Shown here: positions 10,226 through 19,155 of the stretch, in pieces
Layout: every line of letters begins with the position of its first letter
Position numbering within the stretch: the first letter of the stretch is position 1
NCBI RefSeq assembly: GCF_900078365.1
Contig: NZ_LT598653.1
Location: 124,001 to 188,000, forward strand
From: an uncultured Sphingopyxis sp.
GTDB taxonomy: Bacteria; Pseudomonadota; Alphaproteobacteria; Sphingomonadales; Sphingomonadaceae
DNA: 64,000 bases
Direction: 5' to 3'
The notes under the pieces: generated by a model
The model's input: the letters and a program-made list of their open reading frames with translations, nothing else
The model's database searches: none
What the model was told of the DNA's origin: nothing
Translations under genes and position numbers: made by a program

Positions 10226-11148
10226 CGGATATTTCCTGCAATAATGCCTGCGATCTCGTCCGCATCGAACGGGCGAAGGTCCTCCATCGTCTCGCCGATG
10301 CCGATCGCGTGGATGGGAAGGCCGTGGCGCTCGGCCGCCGAAACGAGGACGCCGCCGCGCGCGGTGCCGTCGAGCTTGGTCATCACGAGACCCGTGACCC
10401 CCGCGACCTCGCGGAAGACGTCGATCTGCGCCAGCGCATTCTGCCCCGTCGTCGCGTCGAGTACGAGCACGACGTCGTGCGGCGCGGCGGGGTTGAGGCG
10501 GCCGAGCACCCGCTTGATCTTGGCAAGCTCGTCCATCAGCTCGCGCTTGTTCTGCAGCCGTCCGGCGGTGTCGACGATCAGTACGTCGATGCCCGTCGCG
10601 GTCGCCTGTTTCACCGCGTCGAACACGATGCCGGCGCTGTCGCCGCCCTCGGGCCCCGCCATGATCGGCACGCCGAGCCGCTCGGCCCAGACCTTGAGCT
10701 GGCCGATCGCGGCGGCGCGGAAGGTGTCGCCCGCGACGAGCATCACGCCATAATCCTGTTCCTGGAACAGATGCGCGAGCTTGGCGATGGTCGTGGTCTT
10801 GCCCGATCCGTTGACCCCGATCACCAATATGACCTGCGGCCGCGGAAAGGCGTCGATGTCGAGCGGTTCGGCGACCGGGCGCAGCACCGCGGCGATCTCG
10901 TCGGCGACGACCTTGCGCAATTCCTCGGTGCCGTTCGCGGCGATGTCGCGGCGTTCGGCGAGGCGGCCCCGGATGCGCTCCGCCATCGCCGGGCCGAGGT
11001 CGGCGGTGATCAGCGCCTCCTCGATCCGGTCGAGATCGTCGTCGTCAAGTCGCGACTTGCCGGTCAGCCCGGCAAGATTCTCGCCGAGACGTTCGGAGGT
11101 GCGGCGAAAGCCGCCGAGCAGCCTTTCGCTCCAGCTTTTGCCGGTCAT
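10222..11148 (-). CDS. ftsY: Signal recognition particle receptor FtsY
   Basis: 308 residues. The NG domain of the SRP receptor GTPase: four-helix N domain, then G1 GVNGSGKT at 111-118, the insertion box GDTFRAAA, DTAGR, and TKLDGTARGG. FtsY docks the Ffh-ribosome complex at the membrane; ffh lies 5 kb away at 15464. The long acidic A domain of E. coli FtsY is missing; the protein begins only about 100 residues before G1, with a short amphipathic start (SWSERLLGGFRRTSERL) that may give membrane contact. The ATG at 11146-11148 overlaps the mtaB stop, which decides the start. Confidence 0.97.
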   Translation of the reverse strand: MTGKSWSERLLGGFRRTSERLGENLAGLTGKSRLDDDDLDRIEEALITADLGPAMAERIRGRLAERRDIAANGTEELRKVVADEIAAVLRPVAEPLDIDAFPRPQVILVIGVNGSGKTTTIAKLAHLFQEQDYGVMLVAGDTFRAAAIGQLKVWAERLGVPIMAGPEGGDSAGIVFDAVKQATATGIDVLIVDTAGRLQNKRELMDELAKIKRVLGRLNPAAPHDVVLVLDATTGQNALAQIDVFREVAGVTGLVMTKLDGTARGGVLVSAAERHGLPIHAIGIGETMEDLRPFDADEIAGIIAGNIR

Positions 11149-12452
11149 GCGGCGATGTCCTTTTCTTGCGTAGGGGTCACGACCATGCGGTCGCCGTCGC
11201 GCGCGAGCAGGCGCACGTCGATGATGGAGCCGGGCGCCGCGGGGGCGGTCAGCGTCACGGCGGCGAAATTTTCGGCGTGGCCGGTCAGGCCGTCGCGCTC
11301 GACGAGCATCGTAGCGGTGCGGCCGGCCTGAGCGTCGAGCCAGCCCTGCCGCCGCCGCGCATTGGCCTCGCGCAGCGTCGCCGCACGTTCGCGTGCAACG
11401 GTGCGTCCGACCTGCGGCATCCGCGCGGCGGGGGTGTCGGCGCGCGGGCTGTACGGAAAGATATGGCCGAAAACGATGTCGCAATCGTCGATCAGCGCCA
11501 GCGAGTTCGCGAACATCGCGTCATCCTCGGTCGGAAAGCCCGCGATCAGGTCGGCGCCGATCGCGATCTCAGGGCGCGCAGCCTTCAACCGCTCGATCAG
11601 GCGCACCGCGTCGGCGCGGCGGTGGCGGCGCTTCATCCGCGCCAACACCATGTCGTCGCCGGCCTGCAGCGACAGATGGACGTGCGGCATCACGCGTTTT
11701 TCCTGCGTCAGCAGCGCGAACAGCGCATCATCGATGCGGTCGGGGTCGAGCGAGGAGAGGCGCAGGCGTTCGACCGGCAGCGCGAGCAGCGCCCCGACCA
11801 GCGCGGCAAGGCTGGAGCCGCTGTCGTCGCCATAGCTCGCCAGATCGACCCCAGTCAGGACGATTTCGCGCTGCCCGCGGGTCAGCGCGGTGCGCGCGGC
11901 GTCGAGCACGGCCTCGACGCTCGCCGACCGCGCCGTCCCGCGCGCGAGCACCGTCGCGCAGAACGTGCAGCTGTGCGAGCAACCCGTCTGCACGCCGAGG
12001 AAAGCGCGCGCATGGTCGGCGCCCGAGAGGGCGGGGGTGTAATCTTCCCTGTGCCCCTGCGAAGGCAGGGGCCCATCACCGGCCGGTGCCATTTCGAACC
12101 CACCGGAGATGGGTCCCCGCCTTCGCGGGGACACGCCGGATTGATAACTCGCCGCCAGCCCCTTCGCATCGTTGCGCACCACCCGCGCGCCCATCGCCGC
12201 GAACCGTTCGGCCTCGAGCTCCGCCGCGCACCCCGTCACGACCACCTCCGCTCCCGGCCGCTCGCGTAGGCTCCGGCGCACCGCCTGCCGCGCCTGCCGC
12301 ACCGCCTCGTCGGTCACCGCGCAGCTGTTGAAGACGACCACATCGCGCGCGCGCGCCGCCTCGACGGCCGACCGGATGGCCTCGCCCTCGGCGATATTGA
12401 GCCGGCAACCGAAATTGACGACCTGCTGACGGTCGGCGGGGGCAGCGCTCAT
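11145..12452 (-). CDS. mtaB: tRNA t6A37 methylthiotransferase MtaB with an in-frame palindromic-element insertion
   Basis: 435 residues. A radical SAM enzyme that adds a methylthio group to t6A at position 37 of tRNA. The N-terminal MTTase domain has cluster cysteines C16, C44 and C75; the radical SAM CX3CX2C motif is C158, C162 and C165. A weak TRAM-like C-terminus follows. Residues 107-134, in the linker between the two domains, are encoded exactly by an 84-nt palindromic repeat element (12051-12134); the peptide is rich in Arg, Pro and Gly and unrelated to the family. All catalytic cysteines and the frame are kept, so the gene probably still works. It is coupled to dapF upstream and ftsY downstream by ATGA overlaps. 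Confidence 0.93.
   Translation of the reverse strand: MSAAPADRQQVVNFGCRLNIAEGEAIRSAVEAARARDVVVFNSCAVTDEAVRQARQAVRRSLRERPGAEVVVTGCAAELEAERFAAMGARVVRNDAKGLAASYQSGVSPRRRGPISGGFEMAPAGDGPLPSQGHREDYTPALSGADHARAFLGVQTGCSHSCTFCATVLARGTARSASVEAVLDAARTALTRGQREIVLTGVDLASYGDDSGSSLAALVGALLALPVERLRLSSLDPDRIDDALFALLTQEKRVMPHVHLSLQAGDDMVLARMKRRHRRADAVRLIERLKAARPEIAIGADLIAGFPTEDDAMFANSLALIDDCDIVFGHIFPYSPRADTPAARMPQVGRTVARERAATLREANARRRQGWLDAQAGRTATMLVERDGLTGHAENFAAVTLTAPAAPGSIIDVRLLARDGDRMVVTPTQEKDIAA
12051..12134. repeat. Palindromic element inside mtaB coding sequence
   Basis: 84 bp made of two outer arms that are an imperfect 32-bp inverted repeat of each other; each arm itself folds (CCCCTGCGAAGGCAGGGG and CCCCGCCTTCGCGGGG). 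The layout and arm sequence match the family 3 intergenic elements at 13309 and 39238. Its length is a multiple of three and it reads through in frame as codons 107-134 of mtaB without a stop. Confidence 0.9.
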
Positions 12453-13255
12453 CCGAACTGCGCCCAGTCGGTCTCGCCCTCATAGACGCGCGTCGCGGCG
12501 CCGCTCATCACGATCGGCTCGCCCGAGGCCCAGCGGATGACGAGGTCGCCGCCGGGCAGCGATACCGTCACCGGCGATTGCACCAGCCCCGCGCGGATCG
12601 CCGCAACCGCGGTTGCGCAGGCGCCGGTGCCGCACGCCTGCGTCAGGCCGACGCCGCGCTCCCACACGCGCAGCTGCAACTGGTTCTCGCCGTCGAGGCT
12701 CGCGACATTGACGTTGACGCGCTCGGGAAACAGCGGGTCGGTTTCGATCCGCGGGCCGAGCTGATCGAGCGCGACCGCATCGGCCTCGGGCACGAAAAAG
12801 ACGATATGCGGATTGCCGACATTGACCGCCGCGCCATGTTCGAGCTCGTCCCACGCGACGGGCATGTCGCGGGTATCCATCGGCATCGCGAGCGGGATAT
12901 GCTCCCAGTCGAATTGGGGCTCGCCCAGCGTGACTTCGGCGCCCCCATCGGCTGGCGTGACGCGCAGCATCCCGCCCAGCGTCTCGATCACCGCGGGCTT
13001 GCCGATCAGCGTCGCGACGCAGCGCGTCGCATTGCCGCACGCCTCGACCTCGCCGCCGTCGGCGTTGAAGATGCGCATCTTCACGTCCGCACTGTTCGAC
13101 GGCTCGAGCAGGATCAGCTGGTCGCACCCGATGCCGTGGCGGCGGTCGGCGATCGCATGCGCGCGCGCGGGCGTCATCTCGACGCCGTTCTCGCGCGCGT
13201 CGATCACGACGAAGTCGTTGCCGAGGCCGTGCATCTTGGTGAAGCGGTCTGCCAT
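12449..13255 (-). CDS. dapF: Diaminopimelate epimerase
   Basis: 268 residues. A PLP-independent racemase converting LL- to meso-diaminopimelate for lysine and peptidoglycan. The two catalytic cysteines are C73 (EACGNATRC) and C208 (QACGTGAC), each in its expected half of the pseudo-symmetric fold. The start at 13255 gives the usual MxxRFTKMHGLGNDF beginning; an ATG three codons upstream (13264) is equally open and neither has a clear ribosome site. It is the first gene of the coupled four-gene operon running leftward. Confidence 0.96.
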   Translation of the reverse strand: MADRFTKMHGLGNDFVVIDARENGVEMTPARAHAIADRRHGIGCDQLILLEPSNSADVKMRIFNADGGEVEACGNATRCVATLIGKPAVIETLGGMLRVTPADGGAEVTLGEPQFDWEHIPLAMPMDTRDMPVAWDELEHGAAVNVGNPHIVFFVPEADAVALDQLGPRIETDPLFPERVNVNVASLDGENQLQLRVWERGVGLTQACGTGACATAVAAIRAGLVQSPVTVSLPGGDLVIRWASGEPIVMSGAATRVYEGETDWAQFG

Positions 13256-13308
13256 CAGGCGCATTTAGGGGCGGGGGACGGCGAAGTCTAGCGATGCGGG
13301 CAGTCTAC

Positions 13309-13398
13309 CGTCGCTCCCGCGAAGGCGGGGGCCGCTGGAGGTTCACGCAGCCGCGAATGGAAAGGCCGATGGCGGCCCCCGCCTTCGCGGGGGCGACG
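13309..13398. repeat. Intergenic palindromic element, family 3
   Basis: About 90 bp: two GC-rich hairpins (CTCCCGCGAAGGCGGGGG-type, then the reverse) facing each other around a 30-bp centre. It lies between the GGDEF-EAL gene and dapF. Sister copy at 39238-39326 shares the CCGCTGGAGGT segment next to the left hairpin. Confidence 0.88.
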
Positions 13399-13405
13399 TA
13401 AAGAG

Positions 13406-15037
13406 CTACGCCGTCTTTCGCAGCGGCTCATCCTCGCTCGCATCGGGCCCCGCCGGCGGCACCATCGGCGCACGCAGCAGCCCGCGCTCGGCGAGCAGGC
13501 GGTCGGTGTCGGCCGCCGATGCGGCGCGGCCGAAATGCCAGCCCTGGCCCTTCGAGCAGCCGAGCCGCGTCAGTTCGATCGCGATCGCTTCATCCTCGAC
13601 CCCCTCGGCGGTGATCGGCATCGCCAGGCTTTCGCCCAGCCGCACGATCGCGACGACGATCGCCTGCGCATCGGGGCTGCCACGCATCGCGGCGATGAAG
13701 CTGCGGTCGATCTTGATGCGGTCGAACGGCAGCGCGCGCAGGTGCGACAGCGAGCTGTAGCCGGTGCCGAAATCGTCGAGGCTCAAGGACACGCCCTGAT
13801 TTTTGAGGCTGGTGACGATCGAGCGCACGAGCGGCAGATTCTCGAACAGCGAGCTTTCGGTGATCTCGACCTCGAGCTGCGCGGCGGGAAAGCCCGTTTC
13901 GACGAGCAGCTTGGTCAGCTTCTGGCTGAACCATGGGTCCTTGAGCTGCTGCGGCGAGATATTGACCGCGAGCATGATCGACGGGTCCCAGCGTTTCGCG
14001 ACCTCCATCGCGTCGCGGATCACTTTCAGCGACAATTCGCCGATCATCCCGCTTTCCTCGGCGACCGGAATGAAGCGTTCGGGCGGGATCATGCCATATT
14101 CGGGCGATTCCCAGCGCATCAGCATCTCGAAACCGATCAGCCGCCCGCTCGCGATGTCGACCTGCGGCTCGAAATGCGGAATGAACTCGCCGCGCGGCAT
14201 GCCTTCGCGGATGCCGGTCTCGATCTGGTTGCGGACCTGCACCGCCATTTCCATCCCCGCCTCGAACCAGCAGAAGCGGTTCCGGCCCTCGTCCTTGCAA
14301 TGATACATGGCGATGTCGGCCTGACGCACCATCGTTTCCATCGTCATGCTCGCGTCGCTCGCGAGCGCGATGCCGAGCGACGCGCCGATGCGGATCTGCT
14401 GCGCGTCGTGCGTGATCCTGTTGTCGAGCGCCGCGACCAGCTCGGCGGCGAGCGCGTCGATGTCGGCGCGCGCCGCGGGCTCGAAGGCCAGCATCGCGAC
14501 GAATTCGTCGCCGCCGAGCCGCGCCTTGGTCGCGGTGGGCGGCAGGACGGCTGATATGCGTTCGGCCGCGACCTGCAGCACGCGGTCGCCCGCGGCATGG
14601 CCGTGAATGTCGTTGACGGTCTTGAAATGATCGAGGTCGAGCAGGAACAGCGCGACCTGGCGCTTTTCGGCGACGGCTTCCGCGATCATCTGCTGTCCCG
14701 TCGAAAGCAGGGCGCGGCGATTGAGGAATCCCGTCAGCGGGTCGGTGTCGGCGAGGTAGCGCGCGCGCTGCTCGGCCTCGGTGCGTTCGACGATTTCGCG
14801 GTTGAGGTCCTTGTAGCGGCGCCAGCCGAACAGGATCAGCGCGATGTTGAGCACCAGCGCGGTCGCCAGCGCGCGGTCGGGCCCGCCGCCAATGCCGATC
14901 AGCGCGCGCACCGCCGCCTGCATCACGGTGCTGCCCGTGCCCACGAACAGCAGGATCGCGGCGACGACGATGCCGCCCGCGATGATGTCGCGCTTGGCGC
15001 CCTCGCTGCGGTCGAATGGCTTCGGCGTCGATGTCAT
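13406..15037 (-). CDS. Membrane GGDEF-EAL protein (cyclic-di-GMP turnover)
   Basis: 543 residues. Two membrane segments at about 18-36 and 57-72, then a GGDEF domain with the intact motif GGDEF at 175-179 and no RxxD inhibition site just before it, then an EAL domain from about residue 280. In the EAL domain the first motif reads EMLMRW, and the later DDFGTGYSSL and DRSFI metal and loop motifs are intact, so phosphodiesterase activity is plausible. Whether the GGDEF half synthesises c-di-GMP or only binds GTP cannot be told. The ATG at 15035-15037 directly precedes the basic/polar N-terminus; the frame stays open far upstream antisense to ffh, which is a shadow. Confidence 0.92.
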   Translation of the reverse strand: MTSTPKPFDRSEGAKRDIIAGGIVVAAILLFVGTGSTVMQAAVRALIGIGGGPDRALATALVLNIALILFGWRRYKDLNREIVERTEAEQRARYLADTDPLTGFLNRRALLSTGQQMIAEAVAEKRQVALFLLDLDHFKTVNDIHGHAAGDRVLQVAAERISAVLPPTATKARLGGDEFVAMLAFEPAARADIDALAAELVAALDNRITHDAQQIRIGASLGIALASDASMTMETMVRQADIAMYHCKDEGRNRFCWFEAGMEMAVQVRNQIETGIREGMPRGEFIPHFEPQVDIASGRLIGFEMLMRWESPEYGMIPPERFIPVAEESGMIGELSLKVIRDAMEVAKRWDPSIMLAVNISPQQLKDPWFSQKLTKLLVETGFPAAQLEVEITESSLFENLPLVRSIVTSLKNQGVSLSLDDFGTGYSSLSHLRALPFDRIKIDRSFIAAMRGSPDAQAIVVAIVRLGESLAMPITAEGVEDEAIAIELTRLGCSKGQGWHFGRAASAADTDRLLAERGLLRAPMVPPAGPDASEDEPLRKTA

Positions 15038-15100
15038 ATATATGGTCCCACCCTCGCGGGCCTGATACGGCCGAAGCGGTGAAATTTGGGTTAAGTGCGC

Positions 15101-15283
15101 ATCCTCCCTGTCGCCCTTCGGCTGGCCGGCAGGCCGGCCGCTCAGGATAAACTGGCCTTTGGCCAGCGATGGGGAGGGGGACCGCCGCGAAGCGGTGGTG
15201 GAGGGGCGGCGACGTTGCGCCCTTGCCCCTCCGTCAGCGGCTCCGCCGCTGCCACCTCCCCATGGCTTCGCCACAGGGAGGAT
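15101..15283. repeat. Intergenic element, family 1b (long variant)
   Basis: About 180 bp bounded by ATCCTCCCTG and CAGGGAGGAT, containing GC-rich internal hairpins and GGCCGGCAGGCCGGCC. It occupies nearly half of the 426-nt gap between the divergent GGDEF-EAL and ffh genes. A shorter relative is at 46390-46516. The remaining 180 nt before ffh hold no gene I can recognise, only a presumed leader. Confidence 0.8.
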
Positions 15284-15463
15284 CGGTTGGACTTGCTTTA
15301 ACCTGCCATTTTGCGTAAAGGCCGCCGCGTCCGCGCGCATCTTGCGCACGGGCATATCGATGTCCGCGACGGAAAGTCTGTCCACGGATAGCCGCTGGTT
15401 GGCGAGGTTTCGCTCACCGGCGTCTTTTGCGTTGCGGGCCTCGAAACGAAGGATTTGAGGCGC

Positions 15464-16921
15464 ATGTTCGACAGTCTGAGCAATCGGCTTGGCGATGTTT
15501 TCGGAAAGCTCCGCGGCCGCGGAGCGCTGACCGAGGCCGACGTGCGCGCGGCGATGCGCGAGGTGCGAATCGCCCTGCTCGAAGCCGACGTCGCGCTGCC
15601 CGTGGTGCGCAGCTTCGTCGACCAAGTCACCGGACTCGCGATCGGCCAGAATGTCCTGCGCTCGGTCACGCCGGGGCAGCAGGTGGTCAAGATCGTCAGC
15701 GACGCGCTGACCGAGATGCTCGGCTCCGAAACCGCCGAGCTCGACCTCAACGTCACCCCGCCCGCCGTGATCATGATGGTCGGCTTGCAGGGCTCGGGCA
15801 AGACGACGACGACCGCGAAGATCGCGAAGCGCCTCAAGGACAAGGAGCGCAAGAAGGTGCTGATGGCGTCGCTCGACGTCAATCGCCCCGCCGCGCAGGA
15901 ACAGCTCGCCGTGCTCGGCCAGCAGATTGACGTCGCGACCTTGCCGATCGTCGCGGGCCAGCAGCCGGTCGAGATCGCGCAGCGCGCGCTGCAGGCGGCG
16001 AAGCTGCAGGGCTATGACGTCCTGATGCTCGACACCGCGGGCCGCCTTCACGTCGACCAGCAGCTGATGGACGAGATGCAGGCGGTCTCGCGCGCCGCGA
16101 ACCCGGCCGAGACCCTGCTCGTCGTCGACAGCCTCACGGGTCAGGACGCGGTGCAGGTCGCGCAGCGCTTCACCGATCAGGTGCCGCTCACCGGCGTCGT
16201 GCTCACCCGCATGGACGGCGACGCGCGCGGCGGCGCCGCGCTGTCGATGCGCGCGGTCACCGGCAAGCCGATCAAGTTCGCGGGCACCGGCGAAAAGCTC
16301 GACGGGCTCGAACTCTTCCAGCCCTCGCGCATCGCGGGCCGCATCCTCGGCATGGGCGATGTCGTCAGCCTCGTCGAGCGCGCCGCCGAAACGATCCAGG
16401 CCGAAGAGGCCGAGGCCATGGCGGCGAAGATGGCGAAGGGCATCTTCGACCTCAACGACCTGCGCACGCAACTCAACCAGATGCGCCGCATGGGCGGCAT
16501 CGGCGCGCTCGCGGGCATGATCCCGGGGATCAAGAAGGCGCAGGCGGCGATGGCCGCGGGCGGCGCCGACGACAAGATGCTCGTCCATTTCGACGCGATC
16601 ATGGGCTCGATGACCCCGAAGGAGCGCGCGAAGCCCGAACTGATCAACGCGAAGCGCAAGATTCGCATCGCCAACGGGTCGGGCACGACGGTGCAGCAGG
16701 TCAACAAGGTGCTGAAGATGCACCAGGAAATGGCTAGCGCGATGAAGAAGATCCGCAAGATGGGCGGGCTCAAGGGCCTCGGCGCGCTGTTCGGGCGCGG
16801 CGGCGGCATTCCGGGCATGCCCGGTCTTGGCGGCGGCGGAATGGGCGGCGGCGGCCTTCCCGGCCTCGGCGGCGGAAGCATCCCGCCCGAGCTCGCCAAC
16901 CTGATGAACAAGAAGAAGTGA
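15464..16921 (+). CDS. ffh: Signal recognition particle protein Ffh
   Basis: 485 residues. NG GTPase domain with G1 GLQGSGKT at 107-114, then DTAGRLHVD and the TRMDGDARGG motif; then the methionine-rich M domain (for example QMRRMGGIGALAGMIPG) that binds 4.5S RNA and signal sequences. The last about 45 residues are Gly-rich (GRGGGIPGMPGLGGGG). ATG at 15464 is preferred over a TTG at 15455 because it begins the MFDSLSNRLG core and follows GGATTTGAGG. Its partner FtsY is encoded 4.3 kb to the left on the other strand. Confidence 0.97.
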   Translation: MFDSLSNRLGDVFGKLRGRGALTEADVRAAMREVRIALLEADVALPVVRSFVDQVTGLAIGQNVLRSVTPGQQVVKIVSDALTEMLGSETAELDLNVTPPAVIMMVGLQGSGKTTTTAKIAKRLKDKERKKVLMASLDVNRPAAQEQLAVLGQQIDVATLPIVAGQQPVEIAQRALQAAKLQGYDVLMLDTAGRLHVDQQLMDEMQAVSRAANPAETLLVVDSLTGQDAVQVAQRFTDQVPLTGVVLTRMDGDARGGAALSMRAVTGKPIKFAGTGEKLDGLELFQPSRIAGRILGMGDVVSLVERAAETIQAEEAEAMAAKMAKGIFDLNDLRTQLNQMRRMGGIGALAGMIPGIKKAQAAMAAGGADDKMLVHFDAIMGSMTPKERAKPELINAKRKIRIANGSGTTVQQVNKVLKMHQEMASAMKKIRKMGGLKGLGALFGRGGGIPGMPGLGGGGMGGGGLPGLGGGSIPPELANLMNKKK

Positions 16922-16936
16922 CGGTCCCGGCCGGCC

Positions 16937-16960
16937 GTCATCCCGGCGAAGGCCGGGATC
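16937..16960. repeat. Short palindromic element, family 4
   Basis: A single GTCATCCCGGCGAAGGCCGG-type hairpin directly after ffh and before rpsP. It may terminate or attenuate read-through. Confidence 0.7.
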
Positions 16961-17025
16961 TCGCCGGTTGAGAAAAAGTTCAAGTTTGAATTGATATTTG
17001 AAGTTTAGAAAGAAGGATTTAACTC

Positions 17026-17643
17026 ATGGCTACCTCCATTCGCCTCGCACGCGGCGGTTCGAAAAAGCGTCCCTATTACAAGATCGTCGTCGCCGATTCG
17101 CGCAGCCCGCGCGACGGCCGCTTCATCGAACGCATCGGCAGCTACAACCCGCTGCTCGCCAAGGACAGCCCGGAGCGCGTCAAGCTCGACGCCGACCGCG
17201 CGAAGCATTGGCTGAGCGTCGGCGCCCAGCCGAGCGACCGCGTCGCCCGCTTCCTCGACGCCGCGGGCATCAAGGAACGCGCTGTGCGCAACAATCCGAA
17301 CAAGGCGGTCCCGGGCGAAAAGGCCAAGGAACGCGCCGAGGAGAAGGCGCAGAAGCTGGCTGACGCCGAAGAAGCCGCAGCCGCCGCCGCCGCTGCTCCG
17401 GCACCCGAACCCGAAGCAGCCGAAGAAGCCGCTCCGGCTGCCGAAGAATCTGCCGCTCCCGAAGCCGCCGAGTCGGACGCAACGGGCTCGGTGAAGAGCG
17501 AGGAAACCGCCGAAGCCGTCGCCGACGCCGTCGCCGATGAAGTCCCGGCCGACGCGACCGCCGAAGATGCGGCGGCGATCGCTGAGGAAGTCGCCGAAGG
17601 CGGCCCGGTTGCGCCCGAAGCCGAAGAAAAGGCCGAAGGCTAA
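17026..17643 (+). CDS. rpsP: 30S ribosomal protein S16 with a long acidic Ala/Glu C-terminal tail
   Basis: 205 residues, more than twice the usual 80-90. Residues 1-80 are a normal S16 ([20 protein letters not shown], then [19 protein letters not shown]). From about residue 105 the protein is low-complexity Ala/Glu/Pro/Asp, strongly acidic and probably disordered. The frame and codon use continue smoothly, so it is a real extension rather than a missed stop. A good ribosome site (GAAGGA) precedes the ATG by 8 nt. It is followed by rimM 6 nt after its stop. Confidence 0.96.
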   Translation: MATSIRLARGGSKKRPYYKIVVADSRSPRDGRFIERIGSYNPLLAKDSPERVKLDADRAKHWLSVGAQPSDRVARFLDAAGIKERAVRNNPNKAVPGEKAKERAEEKAQKLADAEEAAAAAAAAPAPEPEAAEEAAPAAEESAAPEAAESDATGSVKSEETAEAVADAVADEVPADATAEDAAAIAEEVAEGGPVAPEAEEKAEG

Positions 17644-17649
17644 GCGCAT

Positions 17650-18141
17650 ATGAACGCCGATCGTCCCGTCACCCTCGCCGCCATCGCCGGCGCGCATGGG
17701 GTGCGGGGCGAGGTGCGGCTCAAATTGTTCGGCGAAGGCGCGGATGCTCTCCGCGCCTTTTCCGTTTTCGACGCGGGGACGCGCAAGCTGACCCTCAAAT
17801 CGGTGCGCCCCGCCAATCAGGGCGCGGTCGCGAGTTTCGCCGAAATCGCCGACCGCAGCGCCGCCGAAGCCTTGCGCGGTGCGGTGCTCACCGTCCCGCG
17901 GTCGGCGCTGCCGCCGCTGGGCGAGGGCGAATATTATCACCACGACCTGATCGGCCTGCGGTGCGTCTCGACCGACGGCACTCCGATCGGCCATGTCGCC
18001 GCGGTCGAGAATTTCGGCGCGGGCGACATCCTCGAAATCGAAAAGCCGAACGGCAAACGCTTCATGGTGCCGATGACGGCGCAGGCGGTGCCAGCGTGGA
18101 ACGACGACGGCGTGACGGTGGAAGCGGCGTTCGTCGAATAG
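17650..18141 (+). CDS. rimM: 16S rRNA processing protein RimM
   Basis: 163 residues. An assembly factor for the head of the 30S subunit. The N-terminal RimM domain shows ITLAAIAGAHGVRGEVRLK-like sequence (TLAAIAGAHGVRGEVRLK), and the PRC-barrel half contains YYHHDLIGLRC and GAGDILEIE. It directly follows rpsP as in most bacteria, but trmD and rplS, normally next, are about 14 and 17 kb away. Confidence 0.96.
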   Translation: MNADRPVTLAAIAGAHGVRGEVRLKLFGEGADALRAFSVFDAGTRKLTLKSVRPANQGAVASFAEIADRSAAEALRGAVLTVPRSALPPLGEGEYYHHDLIGLRCVSTDGTPIGHVAAVENFGAGDILEIEKPNGKRFMVPMTAQAVPAWNDDGVTVEAAFVE

Positions 18142-18188
18142 CATCCGCCTTGGGGTGGATTGACGACGTTTAGGAGTTGAGCTGGTTT

Positions 18189-18303
18189 CCCCTCCCGCAG
18201 GCGGGAGGGGCAGCGAAACTTGCGAACTTGTTCGCTAGTTGCAGCGGGGTGGGCAATCGCGACGTCGCTGCCCACCCCCGGCCCCTCCCGCAAGCGGGAG
18301 GGG
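18189..18303. repeat. Intergenic palindromic element, family 1
   Basis: About 115 bp with CTCCCGCAGGCGGGAG hairpins and a centre that contains GTTGCAGCGGGGTGGG. It fills much of the 303-nt gap between rimM and the peroxiredoxin; the remaining 140 nt are a presumed promoter/leader with no recognisable gene. Confidence 0.9.
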
Positions 18304-18444
18304 AGACAATGCCCGCTTCCGGCAGCAATTCGGACACAGACCTTCGCCCCAAATGACCATCCCACCCTTGCCATCCTTGACTTGGCGACCGGCGCACCCG
18401 ATGTCGGCGCCACCAAAACTCCCTCAAGCGAAAGGATGCCGACC

Positions 18445-18927
18445 ATGACGATCCAGACCGGAGAAAAGCTGCCCGACGCGACCTTTGTAAAGGTCACCGA
18501 AAACGGACCGGAGCAGGTCAATACCGCCGATTATTTCAAGGGCCGCAAGATCGCGCTCTTTTCGGTTCCCGGCGCCTTCACCCCGACCTGCTCGGCGAAG
18601 CATCTGCCGGGTTTCATCGACAAGGCCGACGAGCTCAAGGCGAAGGGCGTCGATGAAATCGCCTGCACCGCGGTCAACGATGCCTTCGTGATGGGCGCGT
18701 GGAGCAAGAATGCGAACGCGGGCGACAGCGTCACCATGCTCGCCGACGGCAACGGCGCCTTCGCCGAAGCGGTGGGCCTGACGATGGACGGCACCGCCTT
18801 CGGCATGGGCAAGCGCGGCCAGCGTTTCTCGATGATCGTCAACGACGGCGTCGTCGAGCAGCTCAACGTCGAGGCGCCCGGCGAATTCAAGGTGTCGAGC
18901 GCCGACCATATGCTCGAGCAGCTGTAA
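18445..18927 (+). CDS. Peroxiredoxin (Prx5/AhpE-like)
   Basis: 160 residues. A thiol peroxidase of the Prx5 type that reduces hydrogen peroxide and organic peroxides, usually with glutathione or glutaredoxin as reductant. The peroxidatic cysteine is C49 in VPGAFTPTCSAKHLPG; a second cysteine, C74, lies in EIACTAVND. No fused glutaredoxin domain. ATG at 18445 is chosen because AAAGGA sits 8 nt upstream; an ATG three codons earlier is too close to that site. Confidence 0.95.
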   Translation: MTIQTGEKLPDATFVKVTENGPEQVNTADYFKGRKIALFSVPGAFTPTCSAKHLPGFIDKADELKAKGVDEIACTAVNDAFVMGAWSKNANAGDSVTMLADGNGAFAEAVGLTMDGTAFGMGKRGQRFSMIVNDGVVEQLNVEAPGEFKVSSADHMLEQL

Positions 18928-18933
18928 GATAGC

Positions 18934-19098
18934 TCCCCCTCCCCTTCAGGGGAGGGGGGTGAGACTTGGTTCGGCGTAGCCGGGCCTTTAGTCGAACGGG
19001 GTGGGGGCCATCGGCCTTGCGCAAGGCCGATGGCCCCCACCCGCTGCAACTAGCCAGCAAGCTGGCAAGTTTCGCCGCCCTCCCCTGAAGGGGAGGGC
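18934..19098. repeat. Intergenic palindromic element, family 1 (long)
   Basis: About 165 bp between the peroxiredoxin and amn, bounded by CCTCCCCTTCAGGGGAGG-type hairpins and with an inner inverted repeat (GGGGGCCATCGGCCTTGCGC and its complement). Confidence 0.88.
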
Positions 19099-19155
19099 GC
19101 GAACCAGTTGCCCACCCCCTTTCCTTTTGTCACATTTTCATGCAACAGCGACGCG

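Noticed and set aside
15038..16723. Upstream continuation of the GGDEF-EAL reading frame antisense to ffh
   Set aside because: The extra 560 codons mirror Ffh coding and carry no domain; the membrane segments and a sensible ATG begin at 15037.
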